This document shows, piece after piece, positions 50,688 to 59,780 of a DNA stretch of 64,000 nucleotides; the first letter of the stretch is position 1; the number at the start of each line of letters is the position of its first letter. The notes below the pieces were generated by a model that saw nothing but the letters and a program-made list of their open reading frames with translations, was not told the origin of the DNA and searched no databases. Made by a program: the position numbers and the translations under genes. Source of the DNA: a bacterium. Lineage in GTDB: Bacteria; BMS3Abin14. The stretch spans positions 2,276,718 to 2,340,717 of the forward strand of contig CP070719.1 in NCBI GenBank assembly GCA_020350725.1. Direction: 5' to 3'.

Positions 50688-52863
50688 TGGTCTTTACATA
50701 CAGATGTTCAGCATTCACGGGCTTGTCAGGCATGAAAATCCCGAGATGGGAAGGGATGCCGACACGGGCGGACAGATCAAATACGTCCTGGAGCTGTGCC
50801 GCTACCTCGCCGGCCATCGATCCGTCCGGCAGGTCGATCTGTTCACCCGTTTTATCGACGACAAGATCCTGTCGGACGATTACACTGTCCCGATCCAGGA
50901 GGTTGAAGAGGGTTTTCGCATCGTGCGCATCCAGTGCGGTGGGAAAAAGTACATGAGAAAGGAGCTGCTCTGGCCCCATCTCGACGAATACATCGACAAG
51001 ACCATCAGATTCATCAAGCGTGAGAACGCCATTCCCGATGTCGTCCACGGCCATTATGCGGACGCCGGCTACGTGGCCATGCAGCTGTCCAGTTCCTTCG
51101 GGATCCCCTTCGTGTTTACCGGCCACTCCCTCGGCCGGGCCAAGAGACAGAAATTGCTCGACGATGGCCTCGAGTCGGACGAAATAGAGAGAAAATACAG
51201 GATCGATCACCGCATAAGAGTGGAGGAGAATATCCTTCGAAACGCCGATCTCGTCATCACGAGCACTCACCAGGAGGCCGAGGAGCAGTACGGAATGTAC
51301 AGGTTCCACGAGGCTCCCCGGTACCAAGTCATCCCGCCGGGATTGGATGTCGATATCTTCTATCCCTTTTACCGTGACATGGTCGAGGAGCAGGAACGCT
51401 CTGACGTGGCCCTGCACACCAGGGCCTCCATCTTTCAGGAGCTCAACCGGTTCTTCGTCACACCCGACAAGCCCCTTATCCTGGCACTCTGCAGGCCTGA
51501 CAAGCGCAAGAACATCTCCGGGCTGATCCATGCGTACGGGGAGGACAAGGAACTACAGACAATGGCCAACCTCGCCATCTACGCAGGGCTTCGAAAGGAC
51601 ATCAGCGAAATGGAGGACAACGAAAGGGAGGTCCTGACAGAGATGCTGCTGCTCATGGACAAATACGATCTCTACGGAAAGATGGCCATCCCGAAAAAAC
51701 ACGATTTCGAGCACGAGGTCCCCGAACTCTACAGGATAGCGGCCCAACGCAAGGGAGTGTTCGTCAATCCGGCCCTGACGGAGCCTTTCGGCCTGACCCT
51801 TCTCGAGGCGGCGGCGGTTGGCCTGCCTGTCGTGGCGACGAACGACGGAGGACCCAGGGACATCTTCGCGAACTGCGGATGCGGGCAGTTGATCGACCCG
51901 ACCGATGGAAAGAAGATCGCCGCCGCCATCCGGAAAGTCCTTGCCGACGGGGAGAGGTGGGAGCGTTTCTCCAAGAACGGGATCCTGAATGTGAGGAAGC
52001 ATTACACCTGGATAAGCCACACGAAGACGTACATGGAGGAGATCAACGATCTCCTCGAAGAGGCGAAAACGTCCGTGAAGCTGAGCGATATTCCCATGGA
52101 CCCCATTGGAAGGAGACTCGCGGGTCTTAACCATTTCATCATCACGGACATCGACAACACCCTCATCGGCGAGGACAATTCACGGTTGGCGGAGTTTCTC
52201 GAGATCGTCAGGGAGAACCGCAGCAGGATAGGCTTCGGTGTGGCCACCGGCAGGTCTCTCGAGTCAGCAGTTCACTTTCTCAAGCAGCATAAGGTCGAAG
52301 GGCTGGACGTCATCATCTCCTCAGTCGGGTCGGAGATCTACTACGGTGCCGGCAATCAGCCTGGCATCGGATGGAGGACCCATATCTCGAACAAGTGGGA
52401 CCGGAAAAGGATCAAAGGCCTCCTCGATGGCCTGCCCTTCCTCGAGTACCAGGAGGAGGCAAACCAGCGGCCCTTCAAGATCAGTTACAACATGGCAGCC
52501 GACCGGGACCACCTCGCCTCGGTCCACGACCTTCTCCTCAAGAACAAATGCCCGTACAGCCTCATCTATTCCCACCAGAAATACCTGGACATCCTCCCCT
52601 ATCGCGCCTCCAAGGGCAAAGCCATTCGCTATCTCAGTTACAAATGGGAGATCCCCCTGGGCAATTTTCTGGTGTGCGGTGATTCGGGCAATGACGAGGA
52701 GATGCTCCGCGGTGAACCGAAGGCTGTCGTCGTGGGCAACTACAGCCCTGAACTGGAGAAGCTCAGGGGGCGCAGGAAAATTTTTTTCGCCACCAAAGTC
52801 AATGCAGGTGGTATTCTGGAGGCCCTCGAACATTACAATTTCCTGAAGGAAGTAAATCCCTAA
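50677..52863 (+). CDS. Sucrose-phosphate synthase with fused phosphatase domain
   Basis: From ATG 50677, with AGAGGTGAAGG upstream, the protein has 728 residues. The N-terminal GT-B part has GRDADTGGQIKYVLELCRYL, GHYADAGYVAMQL, FTGHSLGRAKRQKL, RPDKRKNI and the GT4 ExxE motif EPFGLTLLEAAAVGLPVVAT. The C-terminal 240 residues form a HAD phosphatase (DIDNTLIGEDN, GVATGRSLES, CGDSGNDEEML). It makes sucrose-6-phosphate from UDP-glucose and fructose-6-phosphate and may then dephosphorylate it. Both HAD aspartates are intact, so it is probably bifunctional. Confidence 0.92.
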   Translation: MAVDGLYIQMFSIHGLVRHENPEMGRDADTGGQIKYVLELCRYLAGHRSVRQVDLFTRFIDDKILSDDYTVPIQEVEEGFRIVRIQCGGKKYMRKELLWPHLDEYIDKTIRFIKRENAIPDVVHGHYADAGYVAMQLSSSFGIPFVFTGHSLGRAKRQKLLDDGLESDEIERKYRIDHRIRVEENILRNADLVITSTHQEAEEQYGMYRFHEAPRYQVIPPGLDVDIFYPFYRDMVEEQERSDVALHTRASIFQELNRFFVTPDKPLILALCRPDKRKNISGLIHAYGEDKELQTMANLAIYAGLRKDISEMEDNEREVLTEMLLLMDKYDLYGKMAIPKKHDFEHEVPELYRIAAQRKGVFVNPALTEPFGLTLLEAAAVGLPVVATNDGGPRDIFANCGCGQLIDPTDGKKIAAAIRKVLADGERWERFSKNGILNVRKHYTWISHTKTYMEEINDLLEEAKTSVKLSDIPMDPIGRRLAGLNHFIITDIDNTLIGEDNSRLAEFLEIVRENRSRIGFGVATGRSLESAVHFLKQHKVEGLDVIISSVGSEIYYGAGNQPGIGWRTHISNKWDRKRIKGLLDGLPFLEYQEEANQRPFKISYNMAADRDHLASVHDLLLKNKCPYSLIYSHQKYLDILPYRASKGKAIRYLSYKWEIPLGNFLVCGDSGNDEEMLRGEPKAVVVGNYSPELEKLRGRRKIFFATKVNAGGILEALEHYNFLKEVNP

Positions 52864-52867
52864 GACC

Positions 52868-55276
52868 ATGACACAGACCAACCTTTTGACGAGTATTATC
52901 AACGACGAGGACCTCGGTGATTTCAGGGAATGGCTGGCCCGGCTGTCCGGCCGGGAAAAAGGCCTCTACCTGCGGAACGACGTCATCCAGATGTTCAACA
53001 GCTACTGCGATGACGCGAAAAAGGGAGAGACTTTTCGCCGGGATTCATCGATCGCTCAGTTCCTTAAAAAGGTCCAGGTCCTTTTCCCATCCGGCGATCA
53101 CATCGTGGTAATGCGCAGACACGATATCGCACGGTATCGTTTCTTCCTCATCCGTAAGGACGGTGATTACATCGAGGAGACCACCCTGCCCCGGTTCCTG
53201 GACCTTCAGAACACCTTTGTCTGTCAGGACAGGAACGGAGACAAGCATCCCCACATCGATTTCCTGCCCTTCTACCGTTCTGCACCCTCCATCCGGGACA
53301 GACGTTCCATCGGCGGAGGGATCCGTTTCCTCAGCCGTTACCTGAGCAGCAGGCTCTTCAGTCAGCCGGATGAATGGAATCGAAAGCTTTTCGATTTCAT
53401 GAGGATCCAGAGGATCGACGGAAGAAGCCTGATGGTCAATGAGGCCATTATCGACAATCTGGAGCTTTTCGCCGAAAGACTGCAGGGGGTCCTGGAGAAG
53501 ATGAGGACCATGGATGCCGAGACCCCCTTCAGGGAAGTCGAGGCCGTTCTGGCCGAGGAGGGGTTCGAGGCGGGTTGGGGCGATACGGTGGGCCGGATCG
53601 CCGACACGATGGGCATCCTGCTGGACCTTATTCACGAGCCGGACGACCAGCTGCTGGAGGATTTTATCTCCAGGGTGCCCATTCCCCTTATCTCCAGGAT
53701 CGCGATCATCTCACCGCACGGCTGGTTCGGCCAGACGAACACCTTCGGCAAACCGGACACGGGAGGACAGGTGATCTACATCCTCGACCAGGTCAGGGTC
53801 CTGGAAAGACATCTGAGGAAACTCCTGCGTTCCTCGGGTCTGGATGTCGAGCCCCAGATCCTGGTTCTGACCCGTCTTATCCCCGAAGCGGGCGGTACGA
53901 CCTGTGATCAGAGGCTGGAGAAGATCTTCAACACGGATAACTGCTGGATCCTCCGCGTCCCCTTCCGGGACGAACGGTTCAATATCATCAAGCACTGGAT
54001 CTCCCGCTTTCAGGTGTGGCCCTACCTGGAGAATTTCGCCGAGGACGCCGCCCACGAGTTGGTCGGCATGTTCCAGGGTTACCCGGATCTGGTCATCGGC
54101 AATTACTCCGACGGCAACCTCGTCGCCTCCCTGCTCTCGGACCGCTTCGATGCCATCCAGTGTACCATTGCCCATGCTCTGGAGAAACCGAAGTACCACC
54201 TTTCAGACGTTTACTGGCAGGAAAAGGAAGAGGAATACAACTTCTCCATTCAGTTCACGGCGGATATCTACTCCATGAACAAGTCGGACTTCATCATCAC
54301 CAGCACCCTTCAGGAGATCGTCGGAACCGAGGATACGATGGGACAGTACGAATCGTACCAATTCTTCACCATGCCGGGCCTCTACCAGGTTCACGGCGGG
54401 GTCAACATATTCGATCCCAAATTCAACGTCATTCACCCGGGTGTCGATGAAGAGCTCTACTTCCCCTACTACCGGACGGACAGCAGGGTCCAGAGTGCGA
54501 AAGACAAGCTCGAGCACCACATCTTTCAGGAGAGTTCGGAGGACATCTTCGGCGAGCTTGAGGATGCCGACAGAAGGCCCATATTCACCATGGCCAGGTT
54601 CGACAGGATCAAGAACATCACGGGGCTCATCGAAGCCTTCGGCATCAGTGAGAAGCTGCAGGAGAGCTGTAACCTGATCTTTGCCGCGGGGACCATTCAC
54701 TCGGACAACACCACAGACTATGAAGAGAGGGGCGAGATAGAAAGAGCCCTGGATCTTATCGAACGGCACAGCCTCAACGGTCGGATACGCTGGCTCCCCA
54801 GCATCAATAAGCTCGATACCGGCGAGGCGTACCGGATCATGGCCGACCGCGGCGGACTGTTCGTCCAACCTGCCCTCTTTGAAGCCTTCGGCCTCACCAT
54901 CCTCGAGGCCATGGCGTCGGGACTGCCCACTTTTGCCCCGAAATTCGGCGGCCCCCTCGAGATCATCGAATCCGGTGTCAACGGCTTCCTCGTGGACACC
55001 AGCCGCCCTGAGTTCATCGCGAGGGCGGTCGAGGGGTTCATCGATCGCGCCCAGGGAGACGGTGATCACTGGAAGAGAATATCGGAGAGGGGGATCGAGC
55101 GGGTCCGCGAGGGTTTCAACTGGCAGAGGTACAGCGAACGCCTCATCAACCTGACCAAGCTTTACGGCTTCTGGAGACATGCCGTTTCCGGACAGGGCAA
55201 CGACGAGGTGGACCGGTACTCAGATCTGATCTACCACTTTCTGATCAGGGAGAGGGCGAAGAACCTCGCACGGTGA
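52868..55276 (+). CDS. Sucrose synthase
   Basis: The 802-residue length is normal for sucrose synthase. After an N-terminal regulatory region of about 270 residues come SPHGWFGQTNTFGKPDTGGQV (split), ILVLTRLIPEAGGTTCDQRLE (split), GNYSDGNLVASLLSDRF, CTIAHALEKPKYHLSDVYW and the GT4 motif EAFGLTILEAMASGLPTFAP. It reversibly converts sucrose plus a nucleoside diphosphate to NDP-glucose and fructose. It lies 4 bp after the SPS gene. With SPS and a PfkB kinase it forms a closed sucrose cycle seen in a few non-photosynthetic bacteria. Confidence 0.95.
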   Translation: MTQTNLLTSIINDEDLGDFREWLARLSGREKGLYLRNDVIQMFNSYCDDAKKGETFRRDSSIAQFLKKVQVLFPSGDHIVVMRRHDIARYRFFLIRKDGDYIEETTLPRFLDLQNTFVCQDRNGDKHPHIDFLPFYRSAPSIRDRRSIGGGIRFLSRYLSSRLFSQPDEWNRKLFDFMRIQRIDGRSLMVNEAIIDNLELFAERLQGVLEKMRTMDAETPFREVEAVLAEEGFEAGWGDTVGRIADTMGILLDLIHEPDDQLLEDFISRVPIPLISRIAIISPHGWFGQTNTFGKPDTGGQVIYILDQVRVLERHLRKLLRSSGLDVEPQILVLTRLIPEAGGTTCDQRLEKIFNTDNCWILRVPFRDERFNIIKHWISRFQVWPYLENFAEDAAHELVGMFQGYPDLVIGNYSDGNLVASLLSDRFDAIQCTIAHALEKPKYHLSDVYWQEKEEEYNFSIQFTADIYSMNKSDFIITSTLQEIVGTEDTMGQYESYQFFTMPGLYQVHGGVNIFDPKFNVIHPGVDEELYFPYYRTDSRVQSAKDKLEHHIFQESSEDIFGELEDADRRPIFTMARFDRIKNITGLIEAFGISEKLQESCNLIFAAGTIHSDNTTDYEERGEIERALDLIERHSLNGRIRWLPSINKLDTGEAYRIMADRGGLFVQPALFEAFGLTILEAMASGLPTFAPKFGGPLEIIESGVNGFLVDTSRPEFIARAVEGFIDRAQGDGDHWKRISERGIERVREGFNWQRYSERLINLTKLYGFWRHAVSGQGNDEVDRYSDLIYHFLIRERAKNLAR

Positions 55277-55316
55277 ACCGGAAGGGCCTGTCTCCTTTCG
55301 GAAGGATATCCCCCGC

Positions 55317-55946
55317 TCAGGACAGGACGGAAGCCGAGATCCTCTTGAACCACACCAGCAGGCCCTGCATGATCATCTCCACCGCGAAGATCCCCACGAT
55401 CAAGGCCAGGATCCGGCCCATGATCTCGATGTAGCGCTCCACCAGTCTTTCGTTCCGCGGTTTGACGAAATCGTGGAGTATTTTCATGGTGATCATCACG
55501 AGTATGCAGATGGCCACCGCAGTGAGGACGGCCATCACCGCCAGCATCCGGCTGAGCTGCTGACCGACAATGACACTGGCGCTCACGGTGGCGGGACCGA
55601 CCAGAACGGGCATGGCGATGGACCCGGCAATGTGCTCGGGGGGACCCCTGAGGGCTTCAATGGCCTGGTTTCCCCTGAGCATGAAATTGATGCCGATGAT
55701 AAGAAAGATGATGCCGCCGAATATCTGGAAGGAAGCAAACTCGGCGCGGAGCAGCTCGGTGAAGACGGCATCGCCAAGAAGGGTGAAGAGGATGAAAATT
55801 GCCGAGCTGATCATGCCGCCCCTCACCAGGACCTTCGAAAAAGTGGGGAGGTCGAGATCGCGGATGAGTTCGATCAGGTAGACCACCACCAGAAAGGGAT
55901 TGAGGAGGATCAGCAGGAGAGTCAGAGCGTTGAAAAAACCGGTCAT
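55317..55946 (-). CDS. MarC/UPF0056 family membrane protein
   Basis: The 209-residue protein has six membrane helices and the MarC family phrases LLILLNPFLVVVYL, GGIIFLIIGINFML, SIAMPVLVGPATVSASVIVG and RIMGRILALIVGIFAVEMIM-like IEIMGRILALIVGIFAVEMI. MarC proteins are inner-membrane proteins of uncertain function (the original drug-resistance link did not hold up). The ATG at 55946 is reasonable. Single gene, convergent with sucrose synthase. Confidence 0.88.
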   Translation of the reverse strand: MTGFFNALTLLLILLNPFLVVVYLIELIRDLDLPTFSKVLVRGGMISSAIFILFTLLGDAVFTELLRAEFASFQIFGGIIFLIIGINFMLRGNQAIEALRGPPEHIAGSIAMPVLVGPATVSASVIVGQQLSRMLAVMAVLTAVAICILVMITMKILHDFVKPRNERLVERYIEIMGRILALIVGIFAVEMIMQGLLVWFKRISASVLS

Positions 55947-56097
55947 GGTATGGGTGTCATGAAATAGGTCCCGAGTTCAGGTCCCGTGTCTATAGTCCCA
56001 GGCCGGCCCCAAGCCTGCCGAGGGTTCCAGGTGCCATGCCCCAGGTCCTCATGTGGTCCAGAGGCGAGGGAGGGAAAACAGCCCAAGGTTAAAGGTT

Positions 56098-56210
56098 CAA
56101 CGGGCAACGGAAGACATCGTCCGCGTTATCGCTTTTTGAGCTCATACTGCGAACCGTGAACCGGAACCTGTCCTCCGATCCTGCATTCCCGATGCCCAAC
56201 CTCCAATATC
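56098..56210 (-). repeat. Left arm of a 113-bp inverted repeat
   Basis: Its reverse complement matches 58615-58727 over 113 positions with no gap and about five mismatches counted by eye. Similarity continues outward and inward (about 56075-56300) through the ATTGG-type units at 56205-56280. It lies in the gap 55947-56304, just past the selenorhodanese stop codon. Confidence 0.92.
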
Positions 56211-56304
56211 CACTCTCCAATATCCACTCTCTAATATCTAATGTCTAATGTCTGATGTCCAATGTCCAATGTCCAATCCCAAATCTCTGCCCCATCTCCG
56301 ACAT

Positions 56305-57150
56305 CTACTCCCTGTAGTCATAGTCGCTCTGGAGGGTTTCGTCCATAAGAGCCGTGAGGCGGTCGAGGTGTTTTCTTTCCTCGTCGGACAGGCTGCGAAA
56401 GACACTCCGGGAGGGTTCATCCTCAACGATGTTGAGCATCTTGATATATCGATCGTAGGCGTTCGTCTCCAGGGCCAGGACGATGTCGAGGACCTCCTCC
56501 AGCGGCTTTCCCTCCACCCAGTGAAGGGTTCCGTCCAGATCCATTCCGCCCTCCAGGAGAGGAGGTCCGCCCTGGGCCAGGTCGGGCATATCCTGTTTTC
56601 CCGACAGGTCACGGAAAAGGTCCACCAGGGTCGCCTTGTGGCTCTCCTCCGCCTCTGCCAGGCTCTGAAACAGGGCTGAGGACCTGGAGTCGGGCACCAG
56701 ACCGGAGAGGGCGAGGTAGAATTTTCTCGTGTTTTCCTCCATGGTCCAGGAGATCGCCGCCATCTCGGCGGGATTTCCCGCGGCCTCGAACTGGGAGAGC
56801 CCCGCATCTGCCGGACCGTCAGCAACCAGCCCCTCCCAGGCGTGAATGCCTCCGGACATGCTGACAACGGGATTATAGCCAAGCCTTTTCAGAACGGCCG
56901 CAGCGGCACGGCTGCGGATTCCCGAGGCTCAGTATGCGATGGTGGGCCTGGAGGGATCGATCTCGCCGGCCCTGGTCTCGAGTTCCGCCATCGGGATGAG
57001 CCGGGAACCCGGAAGGTGTCCCCTCTCGTACTCAGCGGGCTGGCGAACGTCCACCAGATTGTATTCCTCCGGTGAGTGTTCCCGGAGGAATCTGCGGACC
57101 TGATCGGCGGACCATGCTTCGATCGGTTTGAAGTAATCGGCTATGGGCAT
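56305..57150 (-). CDS. Selenocysteine rhodanese fused to a rubrerythrin-like domain
   Basis: The frame passes a UGA at 56929-56931 (residue 74) and ends in TAG, giving 281 residues. Residues 10-110 are a rhodanese domain (YNLVDVRQPAEYERGHLPGS, then TIAYUASGIRSRAAAAVLKR), with Sec exactly at the catalytic cysteine of the usual YCASGxRS loop. Residues about 125-281 form a ferritin/rubrerythrin-like four-helix domain (EMAAISWTMEENTRKFYLAL, AEAEESHKATL, LALETNAYDRYIKML, LSDEERKHLDRL). Rhodaneses move sulfane sulfur (or selenium); the diiron domain usually reduces peroxide. A bSECIS hairpin follows the UGA. It is co-oriented with, and 105 bp after, the FAD oxidoreductase. Confidence 0.92.
56898..56917 (-). 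promoter_or_regulatory. bSECIS hairpin of the selenorhodanese
   Basis: A perfect 7-bp stem CCGCAGC/GCTGCGG (minus strand) with a 6-nt loop CGTGCC begins close after the UGA; the loop lies 18 nt downstream and has G in its second position. This fits the bacterial SECIS pattern well. Confidence 0.75.
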
Positions 57151-57255
57151 GGCGGTTCCTCCTCATGACTCTGGAGGGTAAAGGATACAGGATACGGAGT
57201 GTAGAATACAGTGTTAACGGGACTTCATGCCAAGCGATCTTCTCCTGACCTCCGG

Positions 57256-58434
57256 TTATCGACTGCTGAATTCAGGGGAGCGCTGGATATTCCCCAGCTC
57301 CTCCTCCAACTCCCCCGATACCTGGTACCTTTTCATGAACCTCCGGTCTATCCAGTCCTTGAGGCGAAAAGCAAGACGGCCTTGGTATATCCATTTCCCC
57401 TTCCGCAGGATACCTGTCCCGTCCCCCATGTTCAGGATGAGAAGGAAGGACGGGCTGCCGGGTTCGAAAACCGTAAGCGGTGTCCCCTCCAGGGATGCCA
57501 GAAGGTTGTGGAAGAGGACCGGGTTCTGACGGACCGCGTAGACGCCGACTCTGGCCAGGGGGTCGCCCTCAAGGGTGACACAGTCGCCGCCGCCGAAGAT
57601 CTCCGGAAAGTCGACGCTCTGAAGGCGGTTGTTCACCAGGAGTCCCCCGTCATCGCCTGCAGGGACCTCCGTGTTGCGGAAAAGGGAACTCGGTTTCACC
57701 CCAACGGCCACGAAGGTGATGAGGCTGTCGATGGCCTGCCCGTCCTCCATCTTCACACTGCCTGCGGTGATCTCTTCTACGGGGACATCCTCGTGGATGG
57801 CAACACCCCTTGATGCCAGGGATTCAAACGCCAGATCCCGTACCCTTCGGGGCAACCTTCCCAGCAGCTTCCCCCCCGTCAGAAGGGTGATCCTGGAGGG
57901 CCTCTGGAGACGCTGAGTCAGGGCCCAGACAGACCCGGCGAGTTCCACTCCCGCCGGTCCTCCTCCCACCACACAGACGGCGATCTCCTCCCCGGCGGGC
58001 TGGTCGCGATGGAGGGCCTCAAGGGCCAACCTCCCCCTGAGAAGGTTCTCGATGGGCTTAACGGTAAATATGTTTCGGCCCTCCCGGACAATGCGTCCGG
58101 TGGGAACTTCGCTACCGATGTTGAAGGACACGGTATCGTAAGGGATCGTGATGCCCGACGCGAGGACCAGCTCCTTCTCACGGGGGCGGATGTCCTCGAT
58201 CCGGTCCTCGATGAAACGGCCTCCGCGGTCAACCACCATCTTGCGGATGTGGAAGCGGATCTGCTGGGGGCGGTAATGACCCGAGACCATACCGGGGGCC
58301 ATTCCGGAATAGTAATGATAAGGGGACGGGCCGACGACGGTCACCTGGTGGCCGCGCGAGGTGATCTCACCGGTTCGTAACAGGGTCGTGAGGTGGGCAT
58401 GACCACCTCCTGCCAGCACCAGATGGCGGCCCAT
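57256..58434 (-). CDS. FAD/NAD(P) oxidoreductase of the SelD-associated family
   Basis: The 392-residue flavoprotein begins HLVLAGGGHAHLTTLL, with two dinucleotide folds (VCVVGGGPAGVELAGSVWAL near 155) and IFGGGDCVTL before the C-terminus. The phrase VTVVGPSPYHYYSGMAPGMVSGHY is typical of the family that occurs as the N-terminal half of SelD fusions (TIGR03169-like, from memory). It may be an NDH-2-like enzyme or process selenium/sulfur species; the reaction is not established. No SelD domain is attached. It precedes the selenorhodanese gene and lies within the inverted repeat. Confidence 0.82.
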   Translation of the reverse strand: MGRHLVLAGGGHAHLTTLLRTGEITSRGHQVTVVGPSPYHYYSGMAPGMVSGHYRPQQIRFHIRKMVVDRGGRFIEDRIEDIRPREKELVLASGITIPYDTVSFNIGSEVPTGRIVREGRNIFTVKPIENLLRGRLALEALHRDQPAGEEIAVCVVGGGPAGVELAGSVWALTQRLQRPSRITLLTGGKLLGRLPRRVRDLAFESLASRGVAIHEDVPVEEITAGSVKMEDGQAIDSLITFVAVGVKPSSLFRNTEVPAGDDGGLLVNNRLQSVDFPEIFGGGDCVTLEGDPLARVGVYAVRQNPVLFHNLLASLEGTPLTVFEPGSPSFLLILNMGDGTGILRKGKWIYQGRLAFRLKDWIDRRFMKRYQVSGELEEELGNIQRSPEFSSR

Positions 58435-58614
58435 GGTCGAAGGTCTCCCGGGATCGCTTTCTTGTTAAGAAGGAAATGTCCTGTATATGGAAAAAGGGTA
58501 GCAGCTGCCGATGGGATGTCAATGGGGTGGCAAAATGGAGATGGGGGGTTAGAGATTGGAGATTGGACATTGGATATTAGAGATTAGATATTAGAGAGTG
58601 GATATTGGAGATTA

Positions 58615-58727
58615 GATATTGGAGGTTGGGCATCGGGAATGGAGGATCGGAGGACAGGTTCCGGTTCACGGTTCGCAGTATGAGCTCAAAAACCGATACC
58701 GCAGCCGATGTCTTCCGTTGCCCGTTG
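58615..58727 (+). repeat. Right arm of the 113-bp inverted repeat
   Basis: This arm is complementary to 56098-56210, with flanking ATTGG-type units at 58550-58620. Together the arms enclose about 2.4 kb carrying only the selenorhodanese and FAD oxidoreductase genes. The rest of the 58435-59006 gap has no recognised gene. Confidence 0.92.
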
Positions 58728-59006
58728 CAACTTGACCCTTGGGCGGTTTTCTGCTCCCTTGACGCCGGCCTCCAGACTCAGGCCGGGGCCCAGACGCCAG
58801 GGAAGACGGGACGAGGAGACGGGGGGGGCGGGTGGGGGAACGCGGGAGAAGAAGCGGCAGTCATTGCGAGCCGATATCCAGGTGAAGCAATCCCAGGGGA
58901 GATCTCGGACGATAACGTCTTCCTGCTCTCCGGACATCCCCCGGGACACCTGGTATTCTGTATAATTAACTGCAGAGCGAGAATACAAATGGAGGAGCAG
59001 CGCTGT

Positions 59007-59243
59007 ATGGTCGATCAGATCACCACCTGGATCAAAGGCCTTCCCTGGAGTATGGTCGTTCTGGCCTGTCTCACCCTGGGTCTCGCACCCTTTTCTCCGC
59101 CCCACATCTGGGAGAAGCTGCACCTTCTCCTTAAAGGCAGGTTGATTCGCCCCATAGACTGGCTCGATCTGATCTTCCACGGGGTCCCGTGGCTGATCCT
59201 CATCGCCAAGCTGGTCTTCAGGGGGAATGGAGGTGTAAGATGA
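59007..59243 (+). CDS. Small two-helix membrane protein
   Basis: ATG 59007, with GGAGGAG 9 nt upstream, opens a 78-residue protein: MVDQITTWIKGLPWSMVVLA, a hydrophobic stretch, HIWEKLHLLLKGRLIRPIDW and a second hydrophobic segment (LDLIFHGVPWLILIAKLVF). It resembles short proteins often labelled RND-transporter-related, without evidence for transport. Its stop overlaps the next ATG (ATGA). Confidence 0.7.
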   Translation: MVDQITTWIKGLPWSMVVLACLTLGLAPFSPPHIWEKLHLLLKGRLIRPIDWLDLIFHGVPWLILIAKLVFRGNGGVR

Positions 59244-59440
59244 TTGAGGTTAAGACGTTCGCCACTCCCCTCAAGGTCTTCCAGGCCCATGAGGAGCTGG
59301 AAGCCCTGGACGAGCAGGTCAACGGTTTTCTGGCCGGCCAGGGGATCGACGAGGTGGTGTCGGTCAGCGACGCCGTCACCACCGATCAGACCGGCGCCGC
59401 CATCGGGCTGGTGAGGGTTCTGGCCTATCGAAAGCCCTGA
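59240..59440 (+). CDS. Small soluble protein of unknown function
   Basis: The 66-residue protein MIEVKTFATPLKVFQAHEEL continues with LDEQVNGFLAGQGIDEVVSV and ends in GLVRVLAYRKP. The alternating beta-alpha-beta pattern suggests a compact fold. It overlaps the preceding membrane protein by 4 bp, so it is co-translated with it. Family not named with certainty. Confidence 0.7.
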   Translation: MIEVKTFATPLKVFQAHEELEALDEQVNGFLAGQGIDEVVSVSDAVTTDQTGAAIGLVRVLAYRKP

Positions 59441-59465
59441 CGGTCCCTCAGGCAGGAGGTTCCCC

Positions 59466-59672
59466 TTGAAAGCCAAGACGATCGTGTTTCTGACCCTTTT
59501 GAGCCTTTCCCTGGTTCTTCTCCTGCAGAACGCCCAGGTGGTTTCCGTGAAGTTTTTCTTCTGGGAGATCAGCATGTCACGGGTGATCATGTTCCCCCTG
59601 CTCATCCTCCTCGGCTTTGCCCTCGGATACGTGGCGGGCACTACGGGGAAAAAAAGACGGGGAAGGGTATAG
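59466..59672 (+). CDS. LapA/DUF1049-like membrane protein
   Basis: A TTG start at 59466, with GGAGG 7 nt upstream, gives 68 residues with two membrane helices (IVFLTLLSLSLVLLLQNAQVV and VIMFPLLILLGFALGYVAG) and a basic end (KKRRGRV). NAQVVSVKFFFW is the DUF1049/LapA signature. LapA is linked with LPS assembly in E. coli. Third gene of a small membrane-protein operon. Confidence 0.75.
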   Translation: MKAKTIVFLTLLSLSLVLLLQNAQVVSVKFFFWEISMSRVIMFPLLILLGFALGYVAGTTGKKRRGRV

Positions 59673-59780
59673 AACTCCGTAAGGGGCAAATCCCCGGGCT
59701 CAAGGACGGGTTGCCCTCTTTTCGGGCCGGGGTTCGCACTCCAGTCAACGGCAGGTCGGGGCGGTTTGCCGCCGGGTCCC

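Noticed and set aside
56242-56882. A 214-codon minus-strand frame overlapping the selenorhodanese
   Set aside because: It is a shifted frame with Arg/Pro/Ser/Trp-rich translation; the Sec frame keeps the rhodanese and ferritin-like motifs.
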